Source: an uncultured Oscillospiraceae bacterium (GTDB lineage Bacteria > Bacillota > Clostridia > Oscillospirales > Oscillospiraceae). Taken from it: a stretch of DNA of 13,642 bases. Every line of letters starts with the position of its first letter. Position 1 is the first letter of the stretch. Location of the stretch: the NCBI GenBank assembly GCA_944385775.1, contig CALWYM010000098.1, positions 1 to 13,642 on the forward strand, in the 5' to 3' direction. The notes beneath the pieces are model-generated. The model did no database searches. It was not told the origin of the DNA and saw only the letters and a program-made list of their open reading frames with translations. Both the position numbers and the translations under genes were made by a program. Positions 6,890 through 13,642 of this stretch are shown one piece after another.

Positions 6890-8356
6890 ATGAAACTTTG
6901 TGAACTTATAAAAAATGTGCCGGTGAGAGAAATCTCTGCCGGTGAGGATATTGAGATTACCGGAATAACAAATGATTCAAGAGCCGTAAAGCGCGGCGAT
7001 GTGTTCATTGCCGTAAAGGGCTTTCAAAGCGACGGTCATAAGTATATTCCTTCTGCCGTAAAGCAGGGAGCCGCCCTTGTGGTATGTCAGGACGTGCCGG
7101 AAAACGCCGATTGTCCGTGGGTAGCCGTAGAGGACAGCAGAACAGCGGAAGCGTTGCTGGCAGCTAATTTCTACGGAAACCCGTGTGAAAAGCTTACCAT
7201 GATAGGTGTTACTGGAACTAACGGAAAGACTACTGTCACCACCCTTACAAGACAGGTGATTGAAAAAGCCACCGGTGAAAAATGCGGGCTTATTGGCACG
7301 AATATAAACATTGTAGGCGAGAAAATAATTGAGGCGGAAAGAACAACTCCCGACGCTATTGAGCTTCAAAAGCTTTTAAATGAGATGGTTGAGGCTGGCT
7401 GCAAATACGCAGTAATGGAGGTATCCTCCCACGCGTTGTCTCTGGGAAGAGTAGAGGGAATAACCTATGAGGTAGGTGCTTTTACAAACCTTACGGAGGA
7501 TCATCTTGATTTCCATGAGACGATGGATAAATATGCCGAGGCTAAGGCACTGCTTTTTGGAAAATGCCGTAAGGGAGTGGTAAATGCCGACGACCATTAC
7601 GCCAAGATGATGACAGACAGGGCAAAGTGTCCCGTAATTACCTTTAGTGCTGAGGGAAAAAACGCCAATGTTAAGGCGAAAAATATTGAGCTTCATGCTA
7701 ACAGAGTTGAGTTTACGGCAGTAATTGAGGGAAAGAGCGTTAAGGTTTTACTTCACATTCCGGGTAAATTCTCCGTATATAATGCGCTGACGGTGCTGTC
7801 AATAGCTTATTGCCTTGGCATTGAGCCTGCCAGAACGGCGGAAATATTGAAAACGCTGGGCGGAGTTAAGGGCAGAGCAGAAATAGTTCCTACCGATACT
7901 GACTACACCGTGCTTATTGATTACGCTCATTCTCCTGATGCCATGGAGAATATTCTTCAGACAGTCCGCGGTATCGCAAAGGGCAGAGTGGTAATCCTTT
8001 TTGGCTGCGGCGGCGACAGGGAAAAAACAAAGCGTCCGATTATGGGCTCAATAGCCGTAAAGCTGGCTGATTATGTATATATTACAAGCGATAATCCCAG
8101 AACCGAGGTGCCGGGAGATATAATAAAGGACATTCTTCGTGGAGTGGAGGGGACCAGCACTCCCTACGAGGTTATAGAGAACAGACGGGAGGCCATATAT
8201 ACAGCTTTGCGTCAGTCAAGAAAGGACGATATTCTTATTCTGGCGGGAAAGGGTCATGAGGACTACCAGATAATCGGAACGGAAAAGTACCATTTCGATG
8301 AACGAGAAGTGGTGGCCGATTTTTTCAGAGAAGCAAAAAGGAATGATTCCAAATGA
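6890..8356 (+). CDS. murE: UDP-N-acetylmuramoyl-L-alanyl-D-glutamate--2,6-diaminopimelate ligase MurE
   Basis: MurE adds the third amino acid of the peptidoglycan stem peptide in an ATP-dependent cytoplasmic reaction. The 488 residues show the three-domain Mur ligase layout. The N-terminal nucleotide-sugar domain includes TNDSRAVKRGDVF. The ATP loop is GTNGKTT (Lys113 in the loop). The central LTEDHLDFH and YAEAKALLF stretch holds Lys219, the lysine that is carbamylated in the family. The C-terminal domain contains DNPR (401-404), which in this family marks meso-diaminopimelate specificity; L-lysine enzymes have a different motif here. A GAGAGG Shine-Dalgarno (6877-6882) precedes the ATG. The last bases overlap mraY (ATGA), so murF, often found between the two, is absent. 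Confidence 0.97.
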   Translation: MKLCELIKNVPVREISAGEDIEITGITNDSRAVKRGDVFIAVKGFQSDGHKYIPSAVKQGAALVVCQDVPENADCPWVAVEDSRTAEALLAANFYGNPCEKLTMIGVTGTNGKTTVTTLTRQVIEKATGEKCGLIGTNINIVGEKIIEAERTTPDAIELQKLLNEMVEAGCKYAVMEVSSHALSLGRVEGITYEVGAFTNLTEDHLDFHETMDKYAEAKALLFGKCRKGVVNADDHYAKMMTDRAKCPVITFSAEGKNANVKAKNIELHANRVEFTAVIEGKSVKVLLHIPGKFSVYNALTVLSIAYCLGIEPARTAEILKTLGGVKGRAEIVPTDTDYTVLIDYAHSPDAMENILQTVRGIAKGRVVILFGCGGDREKTKRPIMGSIAVKLADYVYITSDNPRTEVPGDIIKDILRGVEGTSTPYEVIENRREAIYTALRQSRKDDILILAGKGHEDYQIIGTEKYHFDEREVVADFFREAKRNDSK

Positions 8357-9345
8357 TTAATGATGCAATATTAGCTTTCCTGGTTTCCGCTGCCGTAAGC
8401 GGGGCATGCGGACTGTTTTTAGTGCCATTTCTGCGCAGGGTAAAGGCAGGTCAGTCAATAAAGGATAACGGTCCTGTGTGGCATACCTCAAAGCAGGGAA
8501 CTCCCACCATGGGCGGGCTTATGTTTATAACCGGAATTACCGCAGCCTGCTTTCTTGTGGGTATTGGTGAGATTGAAAGGGGAGACCTGCGGCACATTAT
8601 AATTTTGGGATTTTCCGTGATTTTTGCCGCTATTGGTTTTCTTGATGACTATGAAAAGCTTAAGAAAAAACAGAACACAGGTCTTACCGCAATCCAGAAA
8701 TTTGCCCTTCAGCTTGCGGCGGCGATTGTTCTTGTTTTACTTCTCCGTCTTGAGGGACATCTTAGCACAAACCTTTATATACCCTTTGTAAATAAGACGA
8801 TTTATATGCCAACGGTGGTATATCTGATTTTTGCTGCATTTGTAATTGTGGGTACCGTAAACGCTGTCAATATTACCGACGGCATTGACGGACTTGCGGC
8901 AGGGGTAACAATACCCGTAGCACTGTTTTACGCTTTTATAGCCACATACTGGGGTTTTACCTCTGTGGGAGTTTTTGGCGGCGCTCTGGCGGGAGGACTT
9001 ACGGCGTTTTTACTTTTTAATTTTCACCCCGCAAAGGTGTTTATGGGCGACACGGGTTCTCTTTTCCTGGGAGGTGCGGTGTGCGCCACTGCCTTCGCTC
9101 TGGATATGCCCCTTATTCTTGTCCCTCTGGGAATTGTATATATCGTGGAAACGCTGTCAGACATTATTCAGGTAACATACTACAAGGCAACCCACGGCAA
9201 GCGTATATTTAAAATGGCTCCGCTTCATCATCATTTTGAGATGTGCGGCTGGAGTGAGGTAAAGATTTTTACTGTATTTACAACTATATCAGCCCTTTTT
9301 GCAGTCATTTCCTTTTTTGCTGTGGCGTCAAGATACGGGGCATGA
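8353..9345 (+). CDS. mraY: Phospho-N-acetylmuramoyl-pentapeptide-transferase MraY
   Basis: MraY transfers phospho-MurNAc-pentapeptide from UDP to undecaprenyl phosphate, making lipid I at the inner face of the membrane. The 330 residues form about ten membrane helices. Conserved catalytic segments are present: FLDDYEK (Asp98, Asp99), NAVNITDGIDGLAAG (Asp176), FMGDTGSLFLGG (Asp233) and APLHHHFE (His292-His294). The basic and proline-rich loop with GTPTMGG near residues 49-55 is also typical. The ATG overlaps the murE stop by four bases (ATGA), consistent with translational coupling. The next gene is ftsW, 30 bases on, so murD, a common neighbour here, is missing. Confidence 0.97.
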   Translation: MINDAILAFLVSAAVSGACGLFLVPFLRRVKAGQSIKDNGPVWHTSKQGTPTMGGLMFITGITAACFLVGIGEIERGDLRHIIILGFSVIFAAIGFLDDYEKLKKKQNTGLTAIQKFALQLAAAIVLVLLLRLEGHLSTNLYIPFVNKTIYMPTVVYLIFAAFVIVGTVNAVNITDGIDGLAAGVTIPVALFYAFIATYWGFTSVGVFGGALAGGLTAFLLFNFHPAKVFMGDTGSLFLGGAVCATAFALDMPLILVPLGIVYIVETLSDIIQVTYYKATHGKRIFKMAPLHHHFEMCGWSEVKIFTVFTTISALFAVISFFAVASRYGA

Positions 9346-9375
9346 AATTAAAAGATTTTTTGGAGGTGAGAGGAT

Positions 9376-10590
9376 ATGAGCCGGTACAGTCAGGACTCCT
9401 ATGAAAACGGCGGCGAAAGAATTGTGGAAAATCCCTATGCCAAAACAAAGGTCAGAAGGGTTGAATATCAGCGCGGTCCGATTGATATGCCATTTTTCCT
9501 GCTGACTCTTATTATCCTTATTATCGGTGTTATTATGGTCCTCTCGGCAAGCTTTGCCAGAGCCTATTACGCTTCGGGGACGCCTACAAGGTACTTCACA
9601 AGGCAGATGCTGTTTGCAATTAGCGGTGTTGCGCTGCTTTACGCTGCCTCACTTTTTCCTGTAAGCTTTTACAGAAGAATGGCTATGCCGTCACTGTATG
9701 TGTCAATATTCCTTCTGGCATTGGTACTTGTAATCGGAAGCAGTGGAGGCGGCGCAAAAAGATGGATTAACCTGGGCTTCACAACATTTCAGCCATCTGA
9801 GGTTGCAAAAATCTCAGTAGTTTTGTCCTTTGCCCATATGATATGCGTGTTTAAGGATAAGATGAAAACCTTTAAGTACGGCGTTTTATACTTTGGCATT
9901 ATCCTCGCGATAATAGTCGGGCTTCTCTGCCTTGAACCTCATATTTCGGCGTCCCTTATTATTGTGGCTGTTGGAGCGATAATGATGTTTCTTGGCGGAA
10001 CAAATCCAAAATGGTTTATTTTAGGTCTTGTGATTCTCGTCGTTCTGGCGTTTATCCTTTTCAACACCATGGGCTATGTTTCGGGAAGAATAACCTCCTG
10101 GCTTGACCCGTTTTCAGACAGCACCGGTGATGGCTGGCAGATAATCCAGTCTCTTTACGCCATCGGTTCCGGTGGTCTTACAGGTCTGGGTCTGGGACAG
10201 GGAAGACAAAAATATCTGTATCTGCCTGAAGAGCATAATGACTTTATCTTCTCTGTTTACTGCGAGGAGCTTGGTTTTGTGGGAGCTGTACTTCTTCTGC
10301 TTCTTTTTGCCATGCTTATATGCCGTGGATACTGGCTCAGTATACACTGCCGTAACCGCTTTGGTTCTCTTGTTATCGCGGGCTTAACGAGCCTTCTGGC
10401 AATTCAGGTTGTACTTAATGTGGCGGTTGTAACAAATCTTGTGCCCTGTACGGGAATTTCCCTTCCGTTTTTCAGTTACGGAGGAACGGCGCTGTGGATT
10501 CAGCTTGTGGAAATGGGGGTAATTTTGTCGATTTCCAGGGATATACCCCTGAAAAGATCAAAGAAGAAGGATGGCGTGGAGGAAAAATGA
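9376..10590 (+). CDS. ftsW: SEDS peptidoglycan glycosyltransferase FtsW (FtsW/SpoVE family)
   Basis: FtsW polymerises lipid II into glycan strands at the septum, partnered with the class B PBP encoded upstream. It has 404 residues with a charged cytoplasmic arm of about 38 residues followed by about ten membrane helices. SEDS signatures present are GSSGGGAKRWI, TFQPSEVAK (137-145), the large extracellular loop WLDPFSDSTGDGWQ, LGQGRQKYLYLPEEHNDFIF, and SLPFFSYGGTAL near the end. Asp289 in NDFIF corresponds to the catalytic aspartate of RodA/FtsW. A strong GGAGG (9362-9366) sits 9 bases before the ATG. The distinction between FtsW and sporulation-specific SpoVE cannot be made from sequence; position favours division. 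Its TGA overlaps the murG ATG (ATGA). Confidence 0.95.
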   Translation: MSRYSQDSYENGGERIVENPYAKTKVRRVEYQRGPIDMPFFLLTLIILIIGVIMVLSASFARAYYASGTPTRYFTRQMLFAISGVALLYAASLFPVSFYRRMAMPSLYVSIFLLALVLVIGSSGGGAKRWINLGFTTFQPSEVAKISVVLSFAHMICVFKDKMKTFKYGVLYFGIILAIIVGLLCLEPHISASLIIVAVGAIMMFLGGTNPKWFILGLVILVVLAFILFNTMGYVSGRITSWLDPFSDSTGDGWQIIQSLYAIGSGGLTGLGLGQGRQKYLYLPEEHNDFIFSVYCEELGFVGAVLLLLLFAMLICRGYWLSIHCRNRFGSLVIAGLTSLLAIQVVLNVAVVTNLVPCTGISLPFFSYGGTALWIQLVEMGVILSISRDIPLKRSKKKDGVEEK

Positions 10591-11711
10591 GGTTTTTATT
10601 TGCCTGTGCCGGTACTGCGGGACATATTAATCCGGCTCTGGCAATAGCCGGAAAACTGAGGGAACTTTACCCTGACGGGGAGTTCCTTTTCGTTGGAGCA
10701 GGGCGAGAGATGGAAAAGCGACTTATCCCCGCTGAGGGATACAGGCTTGTAAACCTTACCATTACCGGTTTCGCCCGGGGTTTATCCGGAGAAAAAATTG
10801 CCCATAATATAAAAACAGTCAATAATCTGGTTATTGCCTCCAAAGAGGCAAAGAAAATAATTGATTACTTTCATCCGGATGCCGTTATCGGAACGGGAGG
10901 ATATGTGTGCTATCCTATAATAACGGCAGCAGCCAAAAGGAAAATACCGACGTTTCTCCATGAGTCAAATGCCATTCCCGGCTTGGCGAACAAGCTTCTT
11001 TCGGGAGTAGTTGACGTTATGATGGTAAGCTTCCCCGGTACGGAGGACAGATATAAAAATCCCGATAAGGTTGTTGTAACAGGCACCCCGGTAAGAGGCG
11101 ATTTTATTCCCATGTCAAAGGAGCAGGCAAGAAAAAAGCTGGGGATAATTGATAACAAGCCTCTAGTAGTATCTTTCTGGGGCTCCCTGGGGGCTGATAA
11201 TATGAACCGCATGATGGCTGATTTTATAAGTCTCAATTCAAAAAGCGGGGAAATGCACCATATTCACGCGACAGGCAGAGGAAGAGATGGTCTTGAGCGC
11301 ATGAAGGAGATGCTGGGTGAAAGGGGATTATACGGACTTCCTCAGTGGGAGGACATAAGACCTTATATTGATAATATGGGTACGGTAATGACGGCAGCAG
11401 ACGTGGTTTTGTGCCGGGCGGGCGCGTCCACTATTGCTGAGCTTACTGGACTCGGAAGAGCCTGTGTACTTGTACCGTCTCCCAATGTTACCAATAATCA
11501 TCAGGAGAAAAATGCCAGGGAGGTGGAAAAGGCAGGAGGCGCCGTGGTGCTTACGGAAAACGCTATCAGCGGCGAGGTGCTTTATAATACGGTTCTGGGG
11601 CTTATCAGGGACCCGGGACGGATAAAGAGAATGGAGCGCGCCTGCAAGGAAATGGGTCAACCTGAGGCGTGTGAAAAGATTGTAAAAGTTATTTTATCTC
11701 ACATTAACTAA
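10587..11711 (+). CDS. murG: UDP-GlcNAc:undecaprenyl-pyrophosphoryl-MurNAc-pentapeptide transferase MurG
   Basis: MurG adds GlcNAc to lipid I, forming lipid II at the cytoplasmic face of the membrane. The frame is open from an earlier ATG at 10494, but those codons lie inside ftsW and are unlike MurG. The chosen start at 10587 begins with MRFLFACAGTAGH as the family does, overlaps the ftsW stop as ATGA, and has GTGGAGG at 10576-10582, giving 374 residues. GT-B features are the first glycine loop AGTAGHINPALAIA (8-21), GTGGYVCYP, HESNAIPG, VTGTPVR, the C-domain loop WGSLGADNMN, and the UDP-sugar site CRAGASTIAEL with NHQEKNARE. The first loop reads CAGTAGH where many MurG proteins have GGTGGH or GGTAGH. 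Confidence 0.96.
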   Translation: MRFLFACAGTAGHINPALAIAGKLRELYPDGEFLFVGAGREMEKRLIPAEGYRLVNLTITGFARGLSGEKIAHNIKTVNNLVIASKEAKKIIDYFHPDAVIGTGGYVCYPIITAAAKRKIPTFLHESNAIPGLANKLLSGVVDVMMVSFPGTEDRYKNPDKVVVTGTPVRGDFIPMSKEQARKKLGIIDNKPLVVSFWGSLGADNMNRMMADFISLNSKSGEMHHIHATGRGRDGLERMKEMLGERGLYGLPQWEDIRPYIDNMGTVMTAADVVLCRAGASTIAELTGLGRACVLVPSPNVTNNHQEKNAREVEKAGGAVVLTENAISGEVLYNTVLGLIRDPGRIKRMERACKEMGQPEACEKIVKVILSHIN

Positions 11712-11768
11712 TTGGACGGCTTTTGCATAGTATGACCTGAAATCAAAATTCCGATTTGGGGGATTACT

Positions 11769-13022
11769 ATGAGCATTATCCGTATAAATGGAGGAAAAAG
11801 ACTTTACGGTACCGTAAAGGTCAGCGGTTCAAAAAACAGCGTGCTTCCCATACTGTCAGCCTCTCTTTTAACGGAGGGTAAAACGGTGCTACATAATTGC
11901 CCCAATCTCTCCGATGTGGATGCAGCCATAAAGATTCTAAATCATCTGGGCTGCAAAACGGAGAAGACTGGGGATACAATAACCATATACAGCAGGGATT
12001 CTCAGGCATGCGATGTACCGGACAGCCTTATGCGCGAAATGCGCTCCTCAGTTATTTTTCTTGGGGCGATACTGGCAAAGGTCGGAATGGCGGTCTTATC
12101 TATGCCGGGAGGCTGTGAACTCGGTCCCAGACCCATTGACCTGCACCTTAAGGCACTTAGAGACCTGGGCGCCGAAATACGTGAGGAAGGCGGCAACCTA
12201 ATATGTCACGCAAAGGAGCTTACAGGCTGCCGTATAGATCTTGCAATTCCAAGTGTCGGCGCTACGGAAAACAGTATGATCGCAGCCTGTGCCGCAAAGG
12301 GCACTACAATAATAACAAATGCTGCCAGAGAACCGGAGATACGTGATTTGGGGAATTTCCTCAATCTGATGGGTTATAAGGTTCACGGGGCGGGAACATC
12401 GGTTATAACAGTTATGGGGGGAAAACCAAAGCCGGGCGATGTGGAATATACGGTAATGCCTGATAGAATTGTGGCAGCGACGTATATGGCAGCTGCAGCC
12501 GGAGCCGGGGGAGATATAACCCTTACCAATGTGCTTCCCGGAGACGTGGAATGTATAACAAAGGTACTTAGGCAAATGGGCTGCGGGATATATATGGGCG
12601 AGGACAATATAAGGGTCGTATCAAATTCTCCTCTTAAAGCTCCGCCACCGATTAAAACTATGCCATATCCGGGTTTTCCAACCGATGCCCAGCCTCCGAT
12701 GATGGCAGCCTGCCTTATGGCGGATGGCACCAGCGTTTTTATTGAAACGATTTTTGAAAACAGATTCAGACATATTCCTGAGCTGAGAAGAATGGGCGCA
12801 AATATTGCCGTAGACGGGCGTGTTGCCATGGTAAAGGGAGGCGCCAAGCTTCACGGGGCGCCGGTTAGGGCGACAGACCTCCGGGCAGGAGCGGCTTTGG
12901 TGGTAGCAGCACTGGCAGCAAAGGGTCAGACAGATATAAGCGATATTAAACACATTGAGAGAGGATACGATGATCTCCCGGGGGCGCTGAGAGAACTGGG
13001 AGCTGATATAGCACGAATTTAG
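11769..13022 (+). CDS. murA: UDP-N-acetylglucosamine 1-carboxyvinyltransferase MurA
   Basis: MurA catalyses the first committed step of peptidoglycan synthesis, transferring enolpyruvate from PEP to UDP-GlcNAc in the cytoplasm. The 417 residues match the family. Active-site residues are visible: Lys22 and Asn23 in SGSKNSVLP, Cys116 in the mobile loop PGGCELGPRP, Asp306 in FPTDAQPP, and the FENRFRH segment. Because Cys116 is kept, the enzyme should be open to fosfomycin, unlike Cys-to-Asp forms; that is family knowledge, not measured here. It is separated from murG by 57 bases without a clear promoter or terminator and has GGGGGA (11758-11763) as ribosome binding site. Firmicutes often carry two MurA paralogues; only this copy is in the window. 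Confidence 0.97.
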   Translation: MSIIRINGGKRLYGTVKVSGSKNSVLPILSASLLTEGKTVLHNCPNLSDVDAAIKILNHLGCKTEKTGDTITIYSRDSQACDVPDSLMREMRSSVIFLGAILAKVGMAVLSMPGGCELGPRPIDLHLKALRDLGAEIREEGGNLICHAKELTGCRIDLAIPSVGATENSMIAACAAKGTTIITNAAREPEIRDLGNFLNLMGYKVHGAGTSVITVMGGKPKPGDVEYTVMPDRIVAATYMAAAAGAGGDITLTNVLPGDVECITKVLRQMGCGIYMGEDNIRVVSNSPLKAPPPIKTMPYPGFPTDAQPPMMAACLMADGTSVFIETIFENRFRHIPELRRMGANIAVDGRVAMVKGGAKLHGAPVRATDLRAGAALVVAALAAKGQTDISDIKHIERGYDDLPGALRELGADIARI

Positions 13023-13036
13023 CAGAAAGGGAAAAA

Positions 13037-13642
13037 ATGGCACAGGGTAACAGGAGAAAGAGAAGGGGTAACGGTTCGCTATACACAGCTGTGGTTGTGG
13101 CAATAATACTGCTGACAGGAATAACCGGAGTCAGCGTATTTTTCAAGGTTTCGGATATAATTGTTGTAGGTAACAGCGCCTACACCGCACAGGAGATAAT
13201 TAATGCGTCGGGTATAGAGCTTGACAGCAGTATTTTCTTTCTCAGAGAGTCGGCTGCCGTTGTGAGAATAAAAGATGCATTAAATTATATTGATGATGTA
13301 AAAATAATTCCGAGCCTTCCCGGAAAGGTTACGATAGAGGTTACGGAAAGCTATCCCATAGCCTATATTGAGGACGAGGGAAGTAAGATTATAATTGACA
13401 GCAGCACAAGAATCCTTGAAAAGGCGCCTCTTGACTCCTCTGTGGGCTCCATACCTATCTACGGCGTTACGCCGATTATGCCTACCGTTGGTGAAAACCT
13501 GTCTTTAGGAGACAGCGGCTCAGTTCAGCTTATGTACCTGAAGGAGGTTTTAAACGGTATGCTTTCTGCGGGAATACAGGAGAATGTGCAGTGGCTTGAT
13601 ATGACCAGTATAAGTGCCATAAAATTCCGGTATTTGAACAAA
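13037..13642 (+). CDS. ftsQ: Cell division protein FtsQ/DivIB, 5' part (3' end outside window)
   Basis: FtsQ/DivIB is a single-pass membrane protein of the FtsQ-FtsL-FtsB complex that regulates septal wall synthesis. The frame is open for 202 codons to the window edge with no stop. It has a basic N-terminus (RRKRR at 6-10), a membrane helix at about 15-36, and an extracytoplasmic POTRA domain (about 37-105). The POTRA starts with VSDIIVVGNSAYTAQEII and runs through IIPSLPGKVTIEVTE to YPIAYI, followed by the beta domain. The start lies 14 bases after murA, with AAAGGGA near 13026-13032. The length, POTRA pattern and position after murA agree with the clostridial FtsQ/DivIB arrangement. C-terminal residues, and whether ftsA or ftsZ follows, cannot be seen. 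Confidence 0.93.
   Translation, partial: MAQGNRRKRRGNGSLYTAVVVAIILLTGITGVSVFFKVSDIIVVGNSAYTAQEIINASGIELDSSIFFLRESAAVVRIKDALNYIDDVKIIPSLPGKVTIEVTESYPIAYIEDEGSKIIIDSSTRILEKAPLDSSVGSIPIYGVTPIMPTVGENLSLGDSGSVQLMYLKEVLNGMLSAGIQENVQWLDMTSISAIKFRYLNK

Noticed and set aside
7752..7783. Possible promoter inside murE (TTCACA and TATAAT)
   Set aside because: The 20-base spacer is outside the normal range and no downstream gene start would make use of it.
10494..10586. Upstream in-frame extension of murG starting at ATG 10494
   Set aside because: It lies entirely inside ftsW, has no family-like sequence and no good ribosome binding site. The ATG at 10587 gives the normal MurG N-terminus and an ATGA overlap.
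11712..11736. Possible promoter before murA (TTGGAC and TATGAC)
   Set aside because: The spacer is only 13 bases and the -10 is poor; murA is more simply read as part of the operon.
12383..13103. Long minus-strand open frames of 154 and 160 codons over murA and ftsQ
   Set aside because: Both are antisense to well-conserved coding sequence, overlap each other and show no domain pattern.

Overview
This window is a stretch of core chromosome from a low-to-mid GC Gram-positive bacterium, most likely a clostridium of the Oscillospiraceae/Ruminococcaceae type. The evidence is the gene order of a Firmicutes division and cell wall (dcw) cluster, a class B penicillin-binding protein carrying PASTA domains, the MurG-MurA-FtsQ arrangement, and strong AGGAGG-like ribosome binding sites. 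The DNPR motif in MurE points to meso-diaminopimelate peptidoglycan. All genes lie on the plus strand. I see no mobile element, CRISPR array, tRNA or rRNA.

Region 1 (1-2216) is a housekeeping operon: the 3' part of uvrC (excision repair nuclease), rsmD (16S rRNA methyltransferase) and a 173-residue coiled-coil protein. Recalled motifs suggest the last is a short relative of actinobacterial SepIVA, a septation factor. A consensus-quality sigma-A promoter inside the end of rsmD may give the coiled-coil gene its own transcript.

Region 2 (2217-2513) is a 297-base gap holding two strong rho-independent terminators, two smaller inverted repeats, a clear sigma-A promoter, and a ladder of AAGT repeats spaced exactly 10 bases. 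The ladder has the form expected of the MraZ operator, so the dcw cluster is probably a separate, MraZ-autoregulated transcription unit.

Region 3 (2514-13642) is the dcw cluster: mraZ, rsmH, ftsL-like, class B PBP, murE, mraY, ftsW, murG, murA and the 5' part of ftsQ/divIB. Spacing is tight, and three junctions overlap (TGATG at mraZ/rsmH; ATGA at murE/mraY and ftsW/murG). Together the products make UDP-MurNAc precursors (MurA, MurE), lipid I and lipid II (MraY, MurG), and polymerise and crosslink septal peptidoglycan (FtsW with the PBP, helped by FtsL and FtsQ/DivIB). murD and murF, which often sit in this block, are absent, as is murC within the window.

I found no undescribed multi-gene system. 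The best leads are the SepIVA-like protein beside the dcw cluster, the four-step MraZ operator and the promoter inside rsmD.
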